NCBI RefSeq assembly: GCF_000013645.1
Contig: NC_007951.1
Coordinates: 248,001 to 312,000 of the forward strand
Length of the DNA stretch: 64,000 nucleotides
Direction: 5' to 3'
From: Paraburkholderia xenovorans LB400
GTDB lineage: Bacteria; Pseudomonadota; Gammaproteobacteria; Burkholderiales; Burkholderiaceae
Position 1 is the stretch's first letter; each line of letters opens with the position of its first letter. The position numbers were made by a program, and so were the translations under genes. The notes beneath the pieces are model-generated. The model had not been told where the DNA came from, made no database searches, and saw only the letters and a list, made by a program, of their open reading frames with translations. Below, piece by piece: positions 27,766 to 37,088 of the stretch.

Positions 27766-28392
27766 ATGTCACGCTCGATTCACCGATTGTTGTCCTCGAG
27801 CGCCGCGCTGGCGGTGCTGCTCGCATTCGGCGTGCTGGCCACGGGCTGCGCGGGCACGCCCGCGGCCATTTCGGACATCCGCTACGATTTCGGGCCGCCG
27901 GCTCCGGCGGCGTCCGCGGGCACGTCGCCGGCCGTGAAGGTGCTGGATGTGACCGCGCCGGACGTGCTCGAGTCCGACAAGCTGATGTACCGCCTCAGCT
28001 ACGCGGACGCCCAGCAGACCGCGTCCTACGCGAACAGCCACTGGACCATGACGCCTTCGCAGTTGCTGACCCAGCGCCTGCGTGGCGCGCTCAGTTCGCG
28101 CGGCACCGTGCTGACCGGCGCCGACGGCGTGTCCGCGCCGGTGCTGAAGGTCGAGCTGAGCGAGTTCGAACAGGTCTTCGACAGCCAGTCCAAAAGCCAC
28201 GCCGCAGTCACCGCGCGCGCCACGCTCACACAGGGCGGCAAGGTGCTCGGCCAGCGCACTTTCATCGCGCGCGCGCCGTCCAGTTCGGGAGACGCCGCCG
28301 GCGGCGCCCAGGCACTCGCCACCGCCAGCGACGATCTGGTCGCGCAGATCGGCGCGTGGCTCGGCGTGCAGGCGCTGGTCGCCGCGCAATGA
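27766..28392 (+). CDS. ABC-type transport auxiliary lipoprotein (PqiC/DUF330-like)
   Basis: This is a 208-residue outer-membrane lipoprotein candidate. A signal peptide ends in the lipobox LATGC with Cys28 as the lipidated residue. The mature part (YDFGPPAP, VKVLDVTAPDVLESDKLMYRLSYADAQQTASYANSHWTMTPSQLLTQRLRGAL) matches the auxiliary lipoprotein family found with MCE transporters, where it is thought to link the inner-membrane complex to the outer membrane. The ribosome-binding site GAAAGGAAGATTGTC precedes the ATG. It completes the four-gene lipid transport operon. Confidence 0.9.
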   Translation: MSRSIHRLLSSSAALAVLLAFGVLATGCAGTPAAISDIRYDFGPPAPAASAGTSPAVKVLDVTAPDVLESDKLMYRLSYADAQQTASYANSHWTMTPSQLLTQRLRGALSSRGTVLTGADGVSAPVLKVELSEFEQVFDSQSKSHAAVTARATLTQGGKVLGQRTFIARAPSSSGDAAGGAQALATASDDLVAQIGAWLGVQALVAAQ

Positions 28393-28423
28393 CCGGCTCG
28401 CAGCGCACGCAACGGAGCGCTGC

Positions 28424-29581
28424 ATGAGCGAACGATCCTGGCTGCGCCGCCCGTCGGTGCTCGCCCGGCAGGCGCTGGTGCTCTATACCGCGCTGATCGT
28501 CTATGGGTCGTGGTATCCGTTTTCGGGCTGGCGCTCGCTCGGTCTCGGTCCGTTTGCCTATCTGTCCGATCCTATGCCGCAGTACCTGACGGCGTTCGAC
28601 GTCGTTACCAACGTGCTCGGCTATATGCCGTTCGGTGCGCTGGTGGTGCTCGCGGTCTACCCGCGCTGGCGCGGCACGCTCGCGGTCGCGCTTGCCTTCG
28701 TGCTCGGCGGCCTGCTGTCCGGCGTGATGGAAGCCGTGCAAACCTATCTGCCCACGCGTGTCGCCTCCAACCTCGATCTCGCGGCCAATGCGCTCGGCGC
28801 GCTGCTCGGTGCCGCGATCATGTCGCCGGCAACGGGCGCGCTGCTCGACCGCGGCTTGCTGCGGCGCTTGCGGCTCGTGTGGTTCGAGCGTGATCGCGCT
28901 GCGCTCGCGTGTCTGGTCGCCGCGTGGCCGTTCGCGACCATGTATCCGGCGCCGCGCCTGTTCGGTCTCGGCAACTGGCCACGCGCGCTATGGTTGCGTT
29001 TCGATTCGACGACGCAAGACGCGTTGCTCGCGTGGACGCCGCCAGGCTGGCACGTCGGCACCTGGCCGGCTCTCGTCGCCGCCTGGATGCCCGACGACGT
29101 CTGGGAAGCCGTGATCACCACGCTCAACCTGTTCGCCGCGCTCGCACTGGCGTCGCTGCCGGTGCGCCGGCATGCGCCGCGCGTGCGTCTGTTGCTCCTG
29201 TTTGTCTTCGTGACCTTGTGCGTGAAGGTCGGCGCGACGTTTCTGCAATCGCAGTCCGGCCTCGCATTCGACTGGGCCACGCCGGGCGCGCTCGCGGGGC
29301 TCGTGTGCGGCACCGCGACCGCGCTGTTTGCGCTGCGTCTGCGGCGCAGGTCGCGCGCGGCGCTGGCAGGCGGCGCGCTGACGGTCACGCTGGTGTTCGT
29401 CAATCTGCTGCCCGTGAATCCATATTTCGACGCCGTGCTCGCCGACTGGCGGCAGGGGCGTTATCTGCACTTCAACGGTCTGGCGCACTGGCTCGCGTGG
29501 ATCTGGCCGTATGCGGCGCTGGTGTGGCTCGCGTATGTCGTCGAACAGGCGTGGCTCAAGCGGCGCATGGAGCGCGTGTGA
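28424..29581 (+). CDS. VanZ-like family membrane protein
   Basis: This is a 385-residue polytopic membrane protein with about nine hydrophobic segments. The N-terminal half carries the VanZ-like pattern: LVLYTALIVYGSWYPFSGWR, DVVTNVLGYMPFGALVVLAV and GLLSGVMEAVQTYLPTRVASNLDLAANALGALLGA. The C-terminal half has further helices and is less conserved. VanZ-like proteins are linked to envelope or glycopeptide phenotypes but their biochemical role is unknown. It lies 31 bases after the auxiliary lipoprotein gene, so it could be on the same transcript. No enzyme motif is seen. Confidence 0.88.
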   Translation: MSERSWLRRPSVLARQALVLYTALIVYGSWYPFSGWRSLGLGPFAYLSDPMPQYLTAFDVVTNVLGYMPFGALVVLAVYPRWRGTLAVALAFVLGGLLSGVMEAVQTYLPTRVASNLDLAANALGALLGAAIMSPATGALLDRGLLRRLRLVWFERDRAALACLVAAWPFATMYPAPRLFGLGNWPRALWLRFDSTTQDALLAWTPPGWHVGTWPALVAAWMPDDVWEAVITTLNLFAALALASLPVRRHAPRVRLLLLFVFVTLCVKVGATFLQSQSGLAFDWATPGALAGLVCGTATALFALRLRRRSRAALAGGALTVTLVFVNLLPVNPYFDAVLADWRQGRYLHFNGLAHWLAWIWPYAALVWLAYVVEQAWLKRRMERV

Positions 29582-29806
29582 AGCAGCTGCGAAAGAGCTG
29601 TGGAGCAGCTATGAAGCAGCTATGAAGCGGGCGTAATGCGCAAGCAAGGCACGCGCAAGGCACAGGCGAGGCACAAGCGAGGCACAAGCGAGGTGCGGCC
29701 GGCGTCAGCGACCGGCGGTCCCGCTCGTTATAATCGTTCGCACAACAGGCGCGCCGCTGTGCATCCAGCGCCATTCTCACCCTGGCAGTTTCGCCCCCCG
29801 GACATC

Positions 29807-30130
29807 ATGGACTCCTTCTACAAGTACCACGTCTTCTTCTGTCTCAATCAGCGCGAGCCCGGCGCCGAGCGCCCGAGTTGCGCGAATTGCAATGCGCAGG
29901 AGATGCAGGAGCATGCAAAAAAACGCGTGAAAAAACTCGGTCTCGCAGGTCCGGGCCAGGTGCGCATCAACAAGGCCGGTTGCCTCGACCGCTGCGAGCT
30001 CGGCCCGGCGCTCGTCGTGTATCCGGAAGGCGTCTGGTACACGTATGTCGACGAGAGCGACATCGACGAAATCGTCGACTCGCATCTCGTGAACGGCAAG
30101 ATTGTCGAGCGTCTGAAAATCGATCAATAA
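29807..30130 (+). CDS. Thioredoxin-fold (2Fe-2S) ferredoxin
   Basis: This is a 107-residue protein of the thioredoxin-like [2Fe-2S] ferredoxin family. Cysteines at 12, 25, 28, 59 and 63 (HVFFC, SCANC, GCLDRCELGP) match the family pattern, with Cys12, one of Cys25/28, Cys59 and Cys63 as likely cluster ligands. YPEGVWYTYVDESDIDEIV near the end is also conserved. The start at 29807 is chosen because the upstream part of the open frame runs through repeated, poorly coding sequence. A TATAAT at 29729-29734 may be its -10 element. It is followed eight bases later by a hydrolase gene. Confidence 0.93.
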   Translation: MDSFYKYHVFFCLNQREPGAERPSCANCNAQEMQEHAKKRVKKLGLAGPGQVRINKAGCLDRCELGPALVVYPEGVWYTYVDESDIDEIVDSHLVNGKIVERLKIDQ

Positions 30131-30138
30131 GCCTCGCC

Positions 30139-30783
30139 ATGAATGCCTATACGAAGAAATATCTGATCGACGGCCCGGTCGGCAAGATCGAGGTCGCGGT
30201 GGATCTGCCCGACGAGACGCGCGAAAGCGGTGCCGCGCCGCGTGGCATCGCGCTGGTCGCGCATCCGCATCCGCTGTTCGGCGGCACGATGGACAACAAG
30301 GTCGCGCAGACGCTCGCGCGCACGCTCGTGCAGTTGAACTACGCGACCTATCGCTCGAATTTTCGCGGTGTCGGCGAGACGCAGGGGGAGCATGACGCGG
30401 GCATCGGCGAGCGCGACGATCTGCGCGCCGTGCTCGATCACATGCGGGCCGAACCGGGTCAGGCCGATCTGCCCCTCGTGCTGGCGGGGTTTTCATTCGG
30501 CACGTTCGTGCTGTCGCATGTGGCCGCGACACTGCGTGAAGAAGGTCAGGAGATCGAGCGAATGGTGTTCGTCGGCACTGCGGCGAGCCGCTGGGACGTG
30601 GCCCCCGTACCGGAGAACACGATCGTGATTCACGGTGAAACCGACGAGACGGTTCCCATTCAATCCGTTTACGACTGGGCGCGGCCGCAGGAATTGCCGG
30701 TTGTCGTGATTCCGGGGGCGGAGCATTTTCTGCATCGCAAGCTGCACGTTCTGAAGCGGATCATCGTCGACGCGTGGCGGTGA
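30139..30783 (+). CDS. Alpha/beta hydrolase (serine esterase-like)
   Basis: This is a 214-residue alpha/beta hydrolase of the small family annotated as YfhR/dienelactone-hydrolase-like. The HPHPLFGGTMDNK segment at about 42-54 is characteristic. The nucleophile elbow is GFSFG (Ser119), the acid is in HGETDETVP, and the catalytic His is in GAEHFLHRK. The substrate is unknown. The start at 30139 lies eight bases after the ferredoxin gene stop, so the two genes are probably co-transcribed and perhaps co-translated. No signal peptide is present, implying a cytoplasmic enzyme. Confidence 0.9.
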   Translation: MNAYTKKYLIDGPVGKIEVAVDLPDETRESGAAPRGIALVAHPHPLFGGTMDNKVAQTLARTLVQLNYATYRSNFRGVGETQGEHDAGIGERDDLRAVLDHMRAEPGQADLPLVLAGFSFGTFVLSHVAATLREEGQEIERMVFVGTAASRWDVAPVPENTIVIHGETDETVPIQSVYDWARPQELPVVVIPGAEHFLHRKLHVLKRIIVDAWR

Positions 30784-31103
30784 GCGGCGCGCGGCATGCG
30801 TTTTCCGGGGTACAGGTACGCACAAAACGCAAATTTATCGCCGCCTCTCGCGCAAAGTTGCCCGCAGAGCACGCGTATAATGGCGACTCTTTTTTGGGCG
30901 CAGCGTTGCCCATCCGGCCGTTCGCGCGACGCGTAGTGTCTTTTCGCCGCAGCGGTGCCGGATGCAGGGCGCGCTGCGCGAACCGATCGCGTGGCCGGAA
31001 GTCCAATGGGCGCCGTGCCGTTTTTACGGCCGGACGCTCGCCGACCGGCTCTTCCAAACAATGCGCCCTGCGCGCGATGTATTTTTCTGCACGAATCGAC
31101 CCT
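30784..31103. other. Promoter-containing gap before the DD-carboxypeptidase gene
   Basis: This 320-base gap has no convincing gene. A TATAAT at 30876-30881 is the best promoter element, with no strong -35 at 17 bases. If used, it gives a leader of about 215 bases. A T-rich tract, CTCTTTTTTGGGCG, follows it near 30890. Confidence 0.45.
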
Positions 31104-32333
31104 ATGCGTTTCTCCATCTCCGGCCGCACGTCCTTCCCTTCTGTTGCTTCCTTCGTTTCCCCTACGCTTGCGCGTGCCGTCACTCTCGGCGTCGTGTTGC
31201 CGGCCACGCTCGCCGCCAGCACGGCGTTCGCACAGGTGCCGCCGCCGGCAGTGAACGCGCGCTCGTGGGTGCTAGTCGACGCCACCAGCAATCAGGTGCT
31301 CGCCTCGGGCAATGCCGACGAGCGCGTGGAACCCGCATCGCTCACCAAGCTGATGACGGCGTACCTCGTCTTCGAAGCACTGCAGACGAAGAAAATCAAC
31401 ATGGACCAGACGGTCATGCCGAGCGAGGCCGTGCGCCGCGTGCGCACCGACGAATCGCGCATGTTCATCGAAGCGAACAAGCCGGTGACCGTGCACGATC
31501 TGGTGTACGGCATGATCGTCCAGTCGGGTAACGACGCGGCGATCGCGCTGGCCGAACTGGTCGGCGGCAGCGAGTCGCAGTTTGTCAACATGATGAACAC
31601 GGAAGCGCAACGCCTCGGCATGAAGCACACGCATTTCGCCGACGTGAACGGCATGCCCGACCCGCAGCACTACACGACCGCGGGCGACCTCGCGATCCTG
31701 TCGGCGCGTCTGATCCGCGATTTTCCTGACTACTACAACATCTTCTCGGTCAAGGAATTCACGTACAACAAGATCAAGCAGCCGAACCGCAACCGCCTGC
31801 TGTGGATCGACCCGACGGTAGATGGTCTGAAGACCGGTCACACGCAAGCCGCCGGCTACTGCCTGATCGCGAGCGCGAAGCGTTCGCTGCCGGGCACGAC
31901 CGACGCGTCGCGCCGCCTCGTCTCGGTCATGATGGGCGAGACCAAGGAACACGACCGCGTGCAGGACAGCCTGAAGATGCTGAACTACGGCTATAGCGCG
32001 TACGACACGGTGCGTCTGTACAAGGCGAATCAGGTGGTGGGCACGCCGCGCGTCTACAAGGGTGCGCAGGACACCGTGCAGATCGGCGTGAAGAGCGACC
32101 AGTACATCACCGTGCCGAAGGGCATGGGCGACAAGGTGAAGCCGCAGATCGAGCAGATCGATCCGCTGATCGCGCCGCTCGCGAATGGTCAGCAGGTCGG
32201 CACGGTCAAGCTGGTCGCCGACGGCAAGGTGCTGGCGCAGTTCCCGGTGGTGGCCTTGCAGGCCGTGCCGCAAGCCGGCGTGGTCGGCCGCGTGTGGGAT
32301 TCGCTGATGCTCATGTTCAACAAGAAGAAGTAA
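31104..32333 (+). CDS. dacC: D-alanyl-D-alanine carboxypeptidase (penicillin-binding protein 5/6 type)
   Basis: This is a 409-residue low-molecular-weight PBP that trims the terminal D-Ala of peptidoglycan stem peptides. The signal peptide ends near residue 43 (LPATLAASTAFA). The three active-site motifs are SLTK (Ser79, Lys82), SGN (141-143) and KTGHT later on. A C-terminal PBP5-like beta domain and a tail ending VWDSLMLMFNKKK, a likely amphipathic membrane anchor, complete it. Whether it is best named dacA or dacC is uncertain. The D-amino acid aminotransferase gene follows 13 bases later, linking D-Ala release with D-amino acid metabolism. Confidence 0.94.
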   Translation: MRFSISGRTSFPSVASFVSPTLARAVTLGVVLPATLAASTAFAQVPPPAVNARSWVLVDATSNQVLASGNADERVEPASLTKLMTAYLVFEALQTKKINMDQTVMPSEAVRRVRTDESRMFIEANKPVTVHDLVYGMIVQSGNDAAIALAELVGGSESQFVNMMNTEAQRLGMKHTHFADVNGMPDPQHYTTAGDLAILSARLIRDFPDYYNIFSVKEFTYNKIKQPNRNRLLWIDPTVDGLKTGHTQAAGYCLIASAKRSLPGTTDASRRLVSVMMGETKEHDRVQDSLKMLNYGYSAYDTVRLYKANQVVGTPRVYKGAQDTVQIGVKSDQYITVPKGMGDKVKPQIEQIDPLIAPLANGQQVGTVKLVADGKVLAQFPVVALQAVPQAGVVGRVWDSLMLMFNKKK

Positions 32334-32346
32334 GAGCCTGATTGCA

Positions 32347-33312
32347 ATGACCGCTGTTTCCGATGTTTCGTCCGATCCGATTGTCTATCTGAACGGTGAG
32401 TTGGTGCCGTTGTCCGAAGCGCGCGTGCCGGTTCTTGACCGCGGCTTTATTTTCGGCGACGGTATTTACGAAGTCGCGCCGCTATACGCGCACCCCGCGC
32501 ATGCGGGCGGCCGTACGCCGTTCCGTTTCCAGCAGCACCTGGCGCGCCTCGCGCGTTCCGTCGACAGGATCGGCATCGTCAATCCATTGAACGATGCCGG
32601 CTGGCGCGCGCTGATCGCGCAGGTGGTCGCGGCGAACGAGGCGGGCGGCGGTTTGCGCGCCGGTCAGGACGCGATTGCCTATATTCAGGTCACGCGCGGT
32701 GTCGCGAAACGCGGCCATGCGTTTCCGGCCGGCATCCAGCCGACCGTGTTCGTGATGGTGACGCCGCTGAGCCTGCCGGACGCGGCGCAGCGCGCACAAG
32801 GCGTGCGTTGCGTCACCGCTGAAGACCGTCGCTGGCTCAATTGCGACATCAAGTCGGTGTCGCTGCTGGGCAACGTGCTGATGGCGCAATATGCCGCGGA
32901 GAACGACGCGTTCGAGACGATCCAGTTTCGCGACGGCATGCTGACCGAAGGGTCGTCGTCGAATGTGTGGATGGTGAAGGACGGCGTATTGTCCGCGCCG
33001 CCGCGAAGCCACAAGATTCTCGAAGGGATTCGCTACGGGCTGATCGAGGAACTGGCAGGCGAATGCGGTATCCGTTTCGAAGCGCGCGAGATCAGCGAAG
33101 CCGAACTGCGCGCGGCGGACGAGATCCTTGTCAGTTCGGCAACCAAGGAAGTGCTGCCGGTTGCGCAGATCGACGGCCAGCCGGTTGGCGAGGGCAAGCC
33201 GGGTGCGGTCTTTGCCGCGCTGTACGCGGCTTATCAGCGAGCCAAGACCCAGGAAGCGCGCGAGGCGCGGCAAGGAGTAGAGAATGAGTCCCGTGAACGA
33301 ATCACTGTTTGA
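32347..33312 (+). CDS. dat: D-amino acid aminotransferase (class IV PLP enzyme)
   Basis: This is a 321-residue class IV aminotransferase. The PLP lysine is Lys169 in NCDIKSVSLLGNVL. Other family segments are FIFGDGIYEV, IQVTRGVAKRGHAFP and MLTEGSSSNVWMV. These fit D-alanine transaminase more than branched-chain or 4-amino-4-deoxychorismate enzymes, and the adjacent DD-carboxypeptidase gene supports this. Its last 29 bases overlap the start of the YbeD-like gene. The last 20 residues are charged and not conserved. Substrate range is inferred. Confidence 0.9.
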   Translation: MTAVSDVSSDPIVYLNGELVPLSEARVPVLDRGFIFGDGIYEVAPLYAHPAHAGGRTPFRFQQHLARLARSVDRIGIVNPLNDAGWRALIAQVVAANEAGGGLRAGQDAIAYIQVTRGVAKRGHAFPAGIQPTVFVMVTPLSLPDAAQRAQGVRCVTAEDRRWLNCDIKSVSLLGNVLMAQYAAENDAFETIQFRDGMLTEGSSSNVWMVKDGVLSAPPRSHKILEGIRYGLIEELAGECGIRFEAREISEAELRAADEILVSSATKEVLPVAQIDGQPVGEGKPGAVFAALYAAYQRAKTQEAREARQGVENESRERITV

Positions 33313-33553
33313 GTTTCCTTGCGATTTCCCGATCAAGATCATGGGTAAATCGCACCCCGAATTCGCCGAAACGATCGTCACGGTGGTTCAGCAGTTCGAC
33401 AATGAAGTCGACGTTTCGCGCGTCGAGATGCGGCCTTCCAGCGGCGGCAACTACACAGGTCTGACGGTCACGGTGCGCGCCACGAGCCGCGAGCAGTTGG
33501 ACGATATCTACCGCGCGCTCACCGGCCACCCGATGGTGAAGGTGGTGCTGTAA
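33284..33553 (+). CDS. YbeD-like protein (DUF493/UPF0250)
   Basis: This is an 89-residue protein of the YbeD family. ESLFEFPCDFPIKIMGKSHPEF at the start and SSGGNYTGLTVTVRATSREQLDDIYRALTGHPMVKVVL at the end are the conserved parts. YbeD has an ACT-like fold and lies between dacA and lipB in E. coli. Here the order is dac-dat-ybeD, then a LysR gene, then lipB-lipA, so the E. coli neighbourhood is only partly broken. The role is unknown, possibly related to lipoate or ribosome-linked regulation. The start overlaps the dat gene by 29 bases and has AAGGAGTAGAG before it. Confidence 0.92.
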   Translation: MSPVNESLFEFPCDFPIKIMGKSHPEFAETIVTVVQQFDNEVDVSRVEMRPSSGGNYTGLTVTVRATSREQLDDIYRALTGHPMVKVVL

Positions 33554-33574
33554 AGCCTCGCCCGGCGCCTTGTT

Positions 33575-34543
33575 TTATGGCGTGACGCGCAATGCGTTCG
33601 CCGCCATATCGGCGCTTGCGGCGGGTCCCACCTCGCAGGCCCGGTCGAACAGTTGCCTGAAGCGTCCCACCTCCTCGAACACCCAGTCGCGGAACGCCCT
33701 GACCCGGGCGGTTTCGAGCATCTGCGGCGGACAGATGAAGTAGTACTGCCACGGGCTCGGCCCATCCACGTCGAATAAGCGCACGAGGCGGCCGGCCGCG
33801 ATTTCGTGCATGGCCAGCGAGCGGCGCGTGAGCGCGACGCCCTGGCCGTCGATGGCCGCTTGCAGCAGATTCGACGAATCCTGGTACAGCACGCCGCGCT
33901 TTGGTTCGGGCCAGTCGGAGAGGCCGGCGGCGTCGAACCAAGGCCGCCAGAGTTCGTCGTCGGAACGCAGCAGCGGGACGTTGGCCAGATCGGCCGGCGT
34001 TTGCGGCAGCTTGCCGCCGTTGAAATCCGGCGCGCAGGCGGGAAAGAAGATCTCCTCCAGCAGCAACTCCGCATGCAGCCCCGAATATTTGCCTAAGCCG
34101 AAACGGATCGCCACGTCGACGTCGTCGCGCGCGAAATCCGTTAGCGCGTTGGTGGACAGGAGTTCGAGGTCCCACTGCGGATGCGCCTCGATAAAGCTGC
34201 CGATGCGCGGCGTCACCCAGCGCGCCGCAAACGACGACAGCATGGACACCACGAGCCGCCGTTCGCGGTCGCCCGCGCGGATCTGGCGGGTGGCGTCGGC
34301 GAGCGCCATCAGCGCGGCGCGCACGTGCGTGGCGTAACGCCGGCCGGTTTCGGTGAGCCGCACGCGCTTGCCGTCGCGCGCGAACAGCGAAACGCCCAGC
34401 TCGGCCTCCAGCGCTCGGATCTGGTGGCTGACGGCGCCGTGGGTGACGAAGAGTTCGTCGGCGGCGCGCGAGAAGCTTTCGTGACGGGCGGCGGCCTCGA
34501 ATGCCTTGATCGCGTTCAACGCGGGTAGTTGCCGGAGGTCCAT
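33575..34543 (-). CDS. LysR family transcriptional regulator, GcvA-like
   Basis: This is a 322-residue LysR-type regulator. The N-terminal winged helix (LNAIKAFEAAARHESFSRAADELFVTHGAVSHQIRALEAELGVSLF) is of the GcvA subtype, recognised by the VTHGAVSHQIRALE sequence. The C-terminal ligand-binding domain includes DDVDVAIRFGLGKYSGL and DSSNLLQAAIDGQGVAL. I start it at MDLRQLPAL (34543); an ATG five codons upstream is possible. It is divergent from the DUF2917 gene with a 98-base gap, which is its most likely target. It interrupts the ybeD-lipB neighbourhood on the opposite strand. Confidence 0.92.
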   Translation of the reverse strand: MDLRQLPALNAIKAFEAAARHESFSRAADELFVTHGAVSHQIRALEAELGVSLFARDGKRVRLTETGRRYATHVRAALMALADATRQIRAGDRERRLVVSMLSSFAARWVTPRIGSFIEAHPQWDLELLSTNALTDFARDDVDVAIRFGLGKYSGLHAELLLEEIFFPACAPDFNGGKLPQTPADLANVPLLRSDDELWRPWFDAAGLSDWPEPKRGVLYQDSSNLLQAAIDGQGVALTRRSLAMHEIAAGRLVRLFDVDGPSPWQYYFICPPQMLETARVRAFRDWVFEEVGRFRQLFDRACEVGPAASADMAANALRVTP

Positions 34544-34641
34544 GACAAAATTTCTCACATAGAGGTGAAAATAGATCGTTTTGCGTAAACCCTTGCTACG
34601 CCTAGGATTGTAGTCACGAAACGATTTTTGGCGAGGGTATC

Positions 34642-34968
34642 ATGCGAGAAATTTCCTCTAGCATCGCGTTTGAAATCCGCAACGGCGAAACGGTTCCCCT
34701 GAAGGTGGCGCGCAGCACGAGACTGGTGGTTCGCGGCGGTGCGATCTGGGTCACGCGTAGCGACGACACGGAGGACTACTGGCTGCAGCCCGGTCATACG
34801 CTGCGGCTTCGGCGCGGCGAACGGCTGTGGCTGAGCGCCGAGGGCGACACGCAGGCAAGAGTGGCGTTTTCAGTGCCGACGCGCTGCGACGAGCGCGCGC
34901 TGAACTGGTTCGCGCGGATCGGCGAACGGCTGGTGGCGCGTGTACGGGGCGGCTGGCGTACCGTTTGA
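34642..34968 (+). CDS. DUF2917 family protein
   Basis: This is a 108-residue protein resembling the DUF2917 family of beta-proteobacteria. Its cupin-like beta pattern is VARSTRLVVRGGAIWVTRSDDTEDYWLQPGHTLRL, followed by RRGERLWLSAEGD and a basic C-terminal tail. No signal peptide or catalytic motif is seen. It is divergent from a GcvA-like LysR gene and may be regulated by it. The stop codon is followed within two bases by a 9-bp tandem repeat. Function is unknown. Confidence 0.85.
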   Translation: MREISSSIAFEIRNGETVPLKVARSTRLVVRGGAIWVTRSDDTEDYWLQPGHTLRLRRGERLWLSAEGDTQARVAFSVPTRCDERALNWFARIGERLVARVRGGWRTV

Positions 34969-34970
34969 CT

Positions 34971-35063
34971 GGCTGAATTGGCTGAATTGGCTGAATTGGC
35001 TGAATTGGCTGAATTGGCTGAATTGGCTGAATTCGCGGAACTGGCGGAACTGGCGGAACTGGC
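34971..35063. repeat. 9-bp tandem repeat (VNTR) downstream of the DUF2917 gene
   Basis: Seven perfect copies of GGCTGAATT run from 34971 to 35033. Three degenerate copies follow (CGCGGAACT, GGCGGAACT, GGCGGAACT; 35034-35060) and then GGCG. The unit length is a multiple of three, so all frames stay open across it (Leu-Ala-Glu on one plus frame). It lies in the gap between the DUF2917 gene and lipB. Confidence 0.95.
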
Positions 35064-35227
35064 GCGTGGTGGGCCGGATGGGGCCGCTGCATGGTTGAGC
35101 CAGCACGACTGGCCAAACCGCGCTGCGACATCTGGTATGACCGGCGCGGCCGCGCTATCTTGACTCGACGCTGCGGACCTCCCCATTCCCGGCGGGGATC
35201 CGCAGATTTCGGTAAACTGACGGGATC

Positions 35228-35953
35228 ATGTGCGCCACCCCGGTTTCTCCGACTCCCTTACCCGCAACGGCACCGCTCGCGCTGCGCTGGCGTGGCACCG
35301 AACCCTACGAAGCCAGTTTCGAAGCCATGCGCGCGTTCACCGACGGGCGCACCGCCGAGACTCCCGACGAAATCTGGCTGGTCGAACATCCTCCCGTTTT
35401 CACGCTAGGCCAGGCCGGCGACCCAGCGCACCTGCTGGCGGCTGACAGCGGTATTCCTCTGGTTAAAGTCGACCGCGGCGGGCAGATTACGTATCACGGC
35501 CCCGGCCAGGTGGTTGCCTACCTGCTGCTCGATTTGCGCCGTCGCAAATTGATGGTGCGCGAGCTGGTTACGCGGATCGAGCAAGCCGTGATCGACACGC
35601 TTGCGGCGTATAATCTCGCCGGAGAACGAAAGGCGGGCGCCCCCGGTATCTATGTGGCGCCCGGGCCGGCCGCCGGGTCGCACGCCGGCGCCAAGATCGC
35701 GGCGCTGGGTTTGAAAATCCGCAACGGCTGCAGCTATCACGGCGTGAGTCTGAACGTGAACATGGATTTGCGGCCGTTTCTCGCCATCAATCCATGCGGC
35801 TACGCGGGGCTCGAAACAGTCGATATGGCAACGCTAGGCGTTACCGCCGGCTGGAACGACGTGGCCCGTACCTTTGCAGCATGTCTCACCGCAAACCTCG
35901 ACGGCAGTCCCGCGGCCGTCGCCCAACCGCAGGCCGGTGCACTTACCGCCTGA
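35228..35953 (+). CDS. lipB: Octanoyl-[acyl-carrier-protein]--protein N-octanoyltransferase
   Basis: This is a 241-residue enzyme that transfers octanoate from ACP to lipoyl domains. The motifs are [48 protein letters not shown] (Lys156) and INPCGYAGL (Cys190, the acyl-thioester nucleophile). The N-terminal 15 residues are Pro/Thr-rich. A second ATG is not better placed. lipA begins 13 bases after its stop, so the two lipoate genes form an operon. Confidence 0.96.
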   Translation: MCATPVSPTPLPATAPLALRWRGTEPYEASFEAMRAFTDGRTAETPDEIWLVEHPPVFTLGQAGDPAHLLAADSGIPLVKVDRGGQITYHGPGQVVAYLLLDLRRRKLMVRELVTRIEQAVIDTLAAYNLAGERKAGAPGIYVAPGPAAGSHAGAKIAALGLKIRNGCSYHGVSLNVNMDLRPFLAINPCGYAGLETVDMATLGVTAGWNDVARTFAACLTANLDGSPAAVAQPQAGALTA

Positions 35954-35966
35954 CTGGACCGAACGA

Positions 35967-36971
35967 ATGACTGACGTTACCGCGAACCTCGCAGCTTCTC
36001 CCGCTCCTGATGCCGTGCCGGCTCCCGCCGCCTACGACGCCACCGCGAAGCAGAAAGCGCAAGCCAAGACCGCCCGTATCCCCATCAAGGTCATCCCGAT
36101 CGAAAAGCTGAAGAAGCCGGACTGGATTCGCGTGAAAGCGGCCACCGGCAATTCGCGCTTCTACGAAATCAAGCAGATTCTGCGCGAACATAACCTGCAT
36201 ACGGTGTGTGAAGAAGCGAGTTGCCCGAACATTGGCGAGTGTTTCGGCAAGGGCACCGCGACCTTCATGATCATGGGCGACAAATGCACGCGCCGCTGCC
36301 CGTTCTGCGACGTCGGCCACGGTCGCCCGGATCCGCTCGACGCCGACGAACCAGGCAATCTGGCGCGCACGATCGCCGCGCTCAAGCTGAAGTACGTGGT
36401 GATCACCAGCGTTGACCGCGACGATTTGCGTGACGGCGGCGCGGCTCACTTCGTGGAATGTATCCGTCAGACGCGCGAGCTTTCGCCGCAGACGCGCATC
36501 GAAATCCTGACGCCGGACTTCCGTGGCCGTCTGGATCGTGCGCTCGGTATTCTGAATGCCGCACCGCCCGATGTGATGAATCACAACCTCGAAACGGTGC
36601 CGCGCCTGTACAAGGAAGCGCGTCCGGGTTCGGACTATGCGCATTCGCTGAAGCTGCTGAAGGACTTCAAGGCACTGCATCCTGACGTGGCCACCAAGTC
36701 CGGTTTGATGGTCGGCCTCGGCGAAACCGAAGAAGAGATTCTGCAAGTGATGCGCGACCTGCGCGAACACGACGTGGATATGCTGACGATCGGCCAGTAC
36801 CTGCAGCCGTCGGAACACCATCTGCCGGTGCGCTCGTACGTGCACCCGGACACGTTCAGGATGTACGAGGAAGAAGCGTACAAGATGGGTTTCACGCACG
36901 CAGCCGTGGGAGCGATGGTTCGTTCGAGCTACCACGCCGACTTGCAGGCGCATGGAGCCGGCGTGGTCTGA
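35967..36971 (+). CDS. lipA: Lipoyl synthase
   Basis: This is a 334-residue radical-SAM enzyme that inserts two sulfurs into octanoyl groups. The radical-SAM cluster motif CTRRCPFC has Cys107, Cys111 and Cys114. The auxiliary, sulfur-donating cluster uses Cys81, Cys86 and Cys92 ([12 protein letters not shown]), and the conserved Arg-Ser-Ser motif is near the C-terminus (VRSSYHAD). The first 40 residues are Ala/Lys-rich and variable. The start at 35967 gives [10 protein letters not shown] and lies just after lipB. A perfect terminator follows. Confidence 0.97.
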   Translation: MTDVTANLAASPAPDAVPAPAAYDATAKQKAQAKTARIPIKVIPIEKLKKPDWIRVKAATGNSRFYEIKQILREHNLHTVCEEASCPNIGECFGKGTATFMIMGDKCTRRCPFCDVGHGRPDPLDADEPGNLARTIAALKLKYVVITSVDRDDLRDGGAAHFVECIRQTRELSPQTRIEILTPDFRGRLDRALGILNAAPPDVMNHNLETVPRLYKEARPGSDYAHSLKLLKDFKALHPDVATKSGLMVGLGETEEEILQVMRDLREHDVDMLTIGQYLQPSEHHLPVRSYVHPDTFRMYEEEAYKMGFTHAAVGAMVRSSYHADLQAHGAGVV

Positions 36972-37001
36972 GTATCTTCGCTAGCTGGCTGTCAGATTGG
37001 G

Positions 37002-37028
37002 AAAAGCCTGCATGTGTTGCAGGCTTTT
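37002..37028. terminator. Bidirectional intrinsic terminator after lipA
   Basis: An 11-bp perfect stem (AAAAGCCTGCA / TGCAGGCTTTT) closes a five-base loop. It can terminate lipBA on the plus strand and, through the A-rich 5' arm, the small minus-strand gene at 37089-37223. Confidence 0.85.
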
Positions 37029-37088
37029 CTCTTTGGGCGGCCAAACATTGAGCGCTGGAATCACACGCGGTTGATCCGCATCTGCGAG

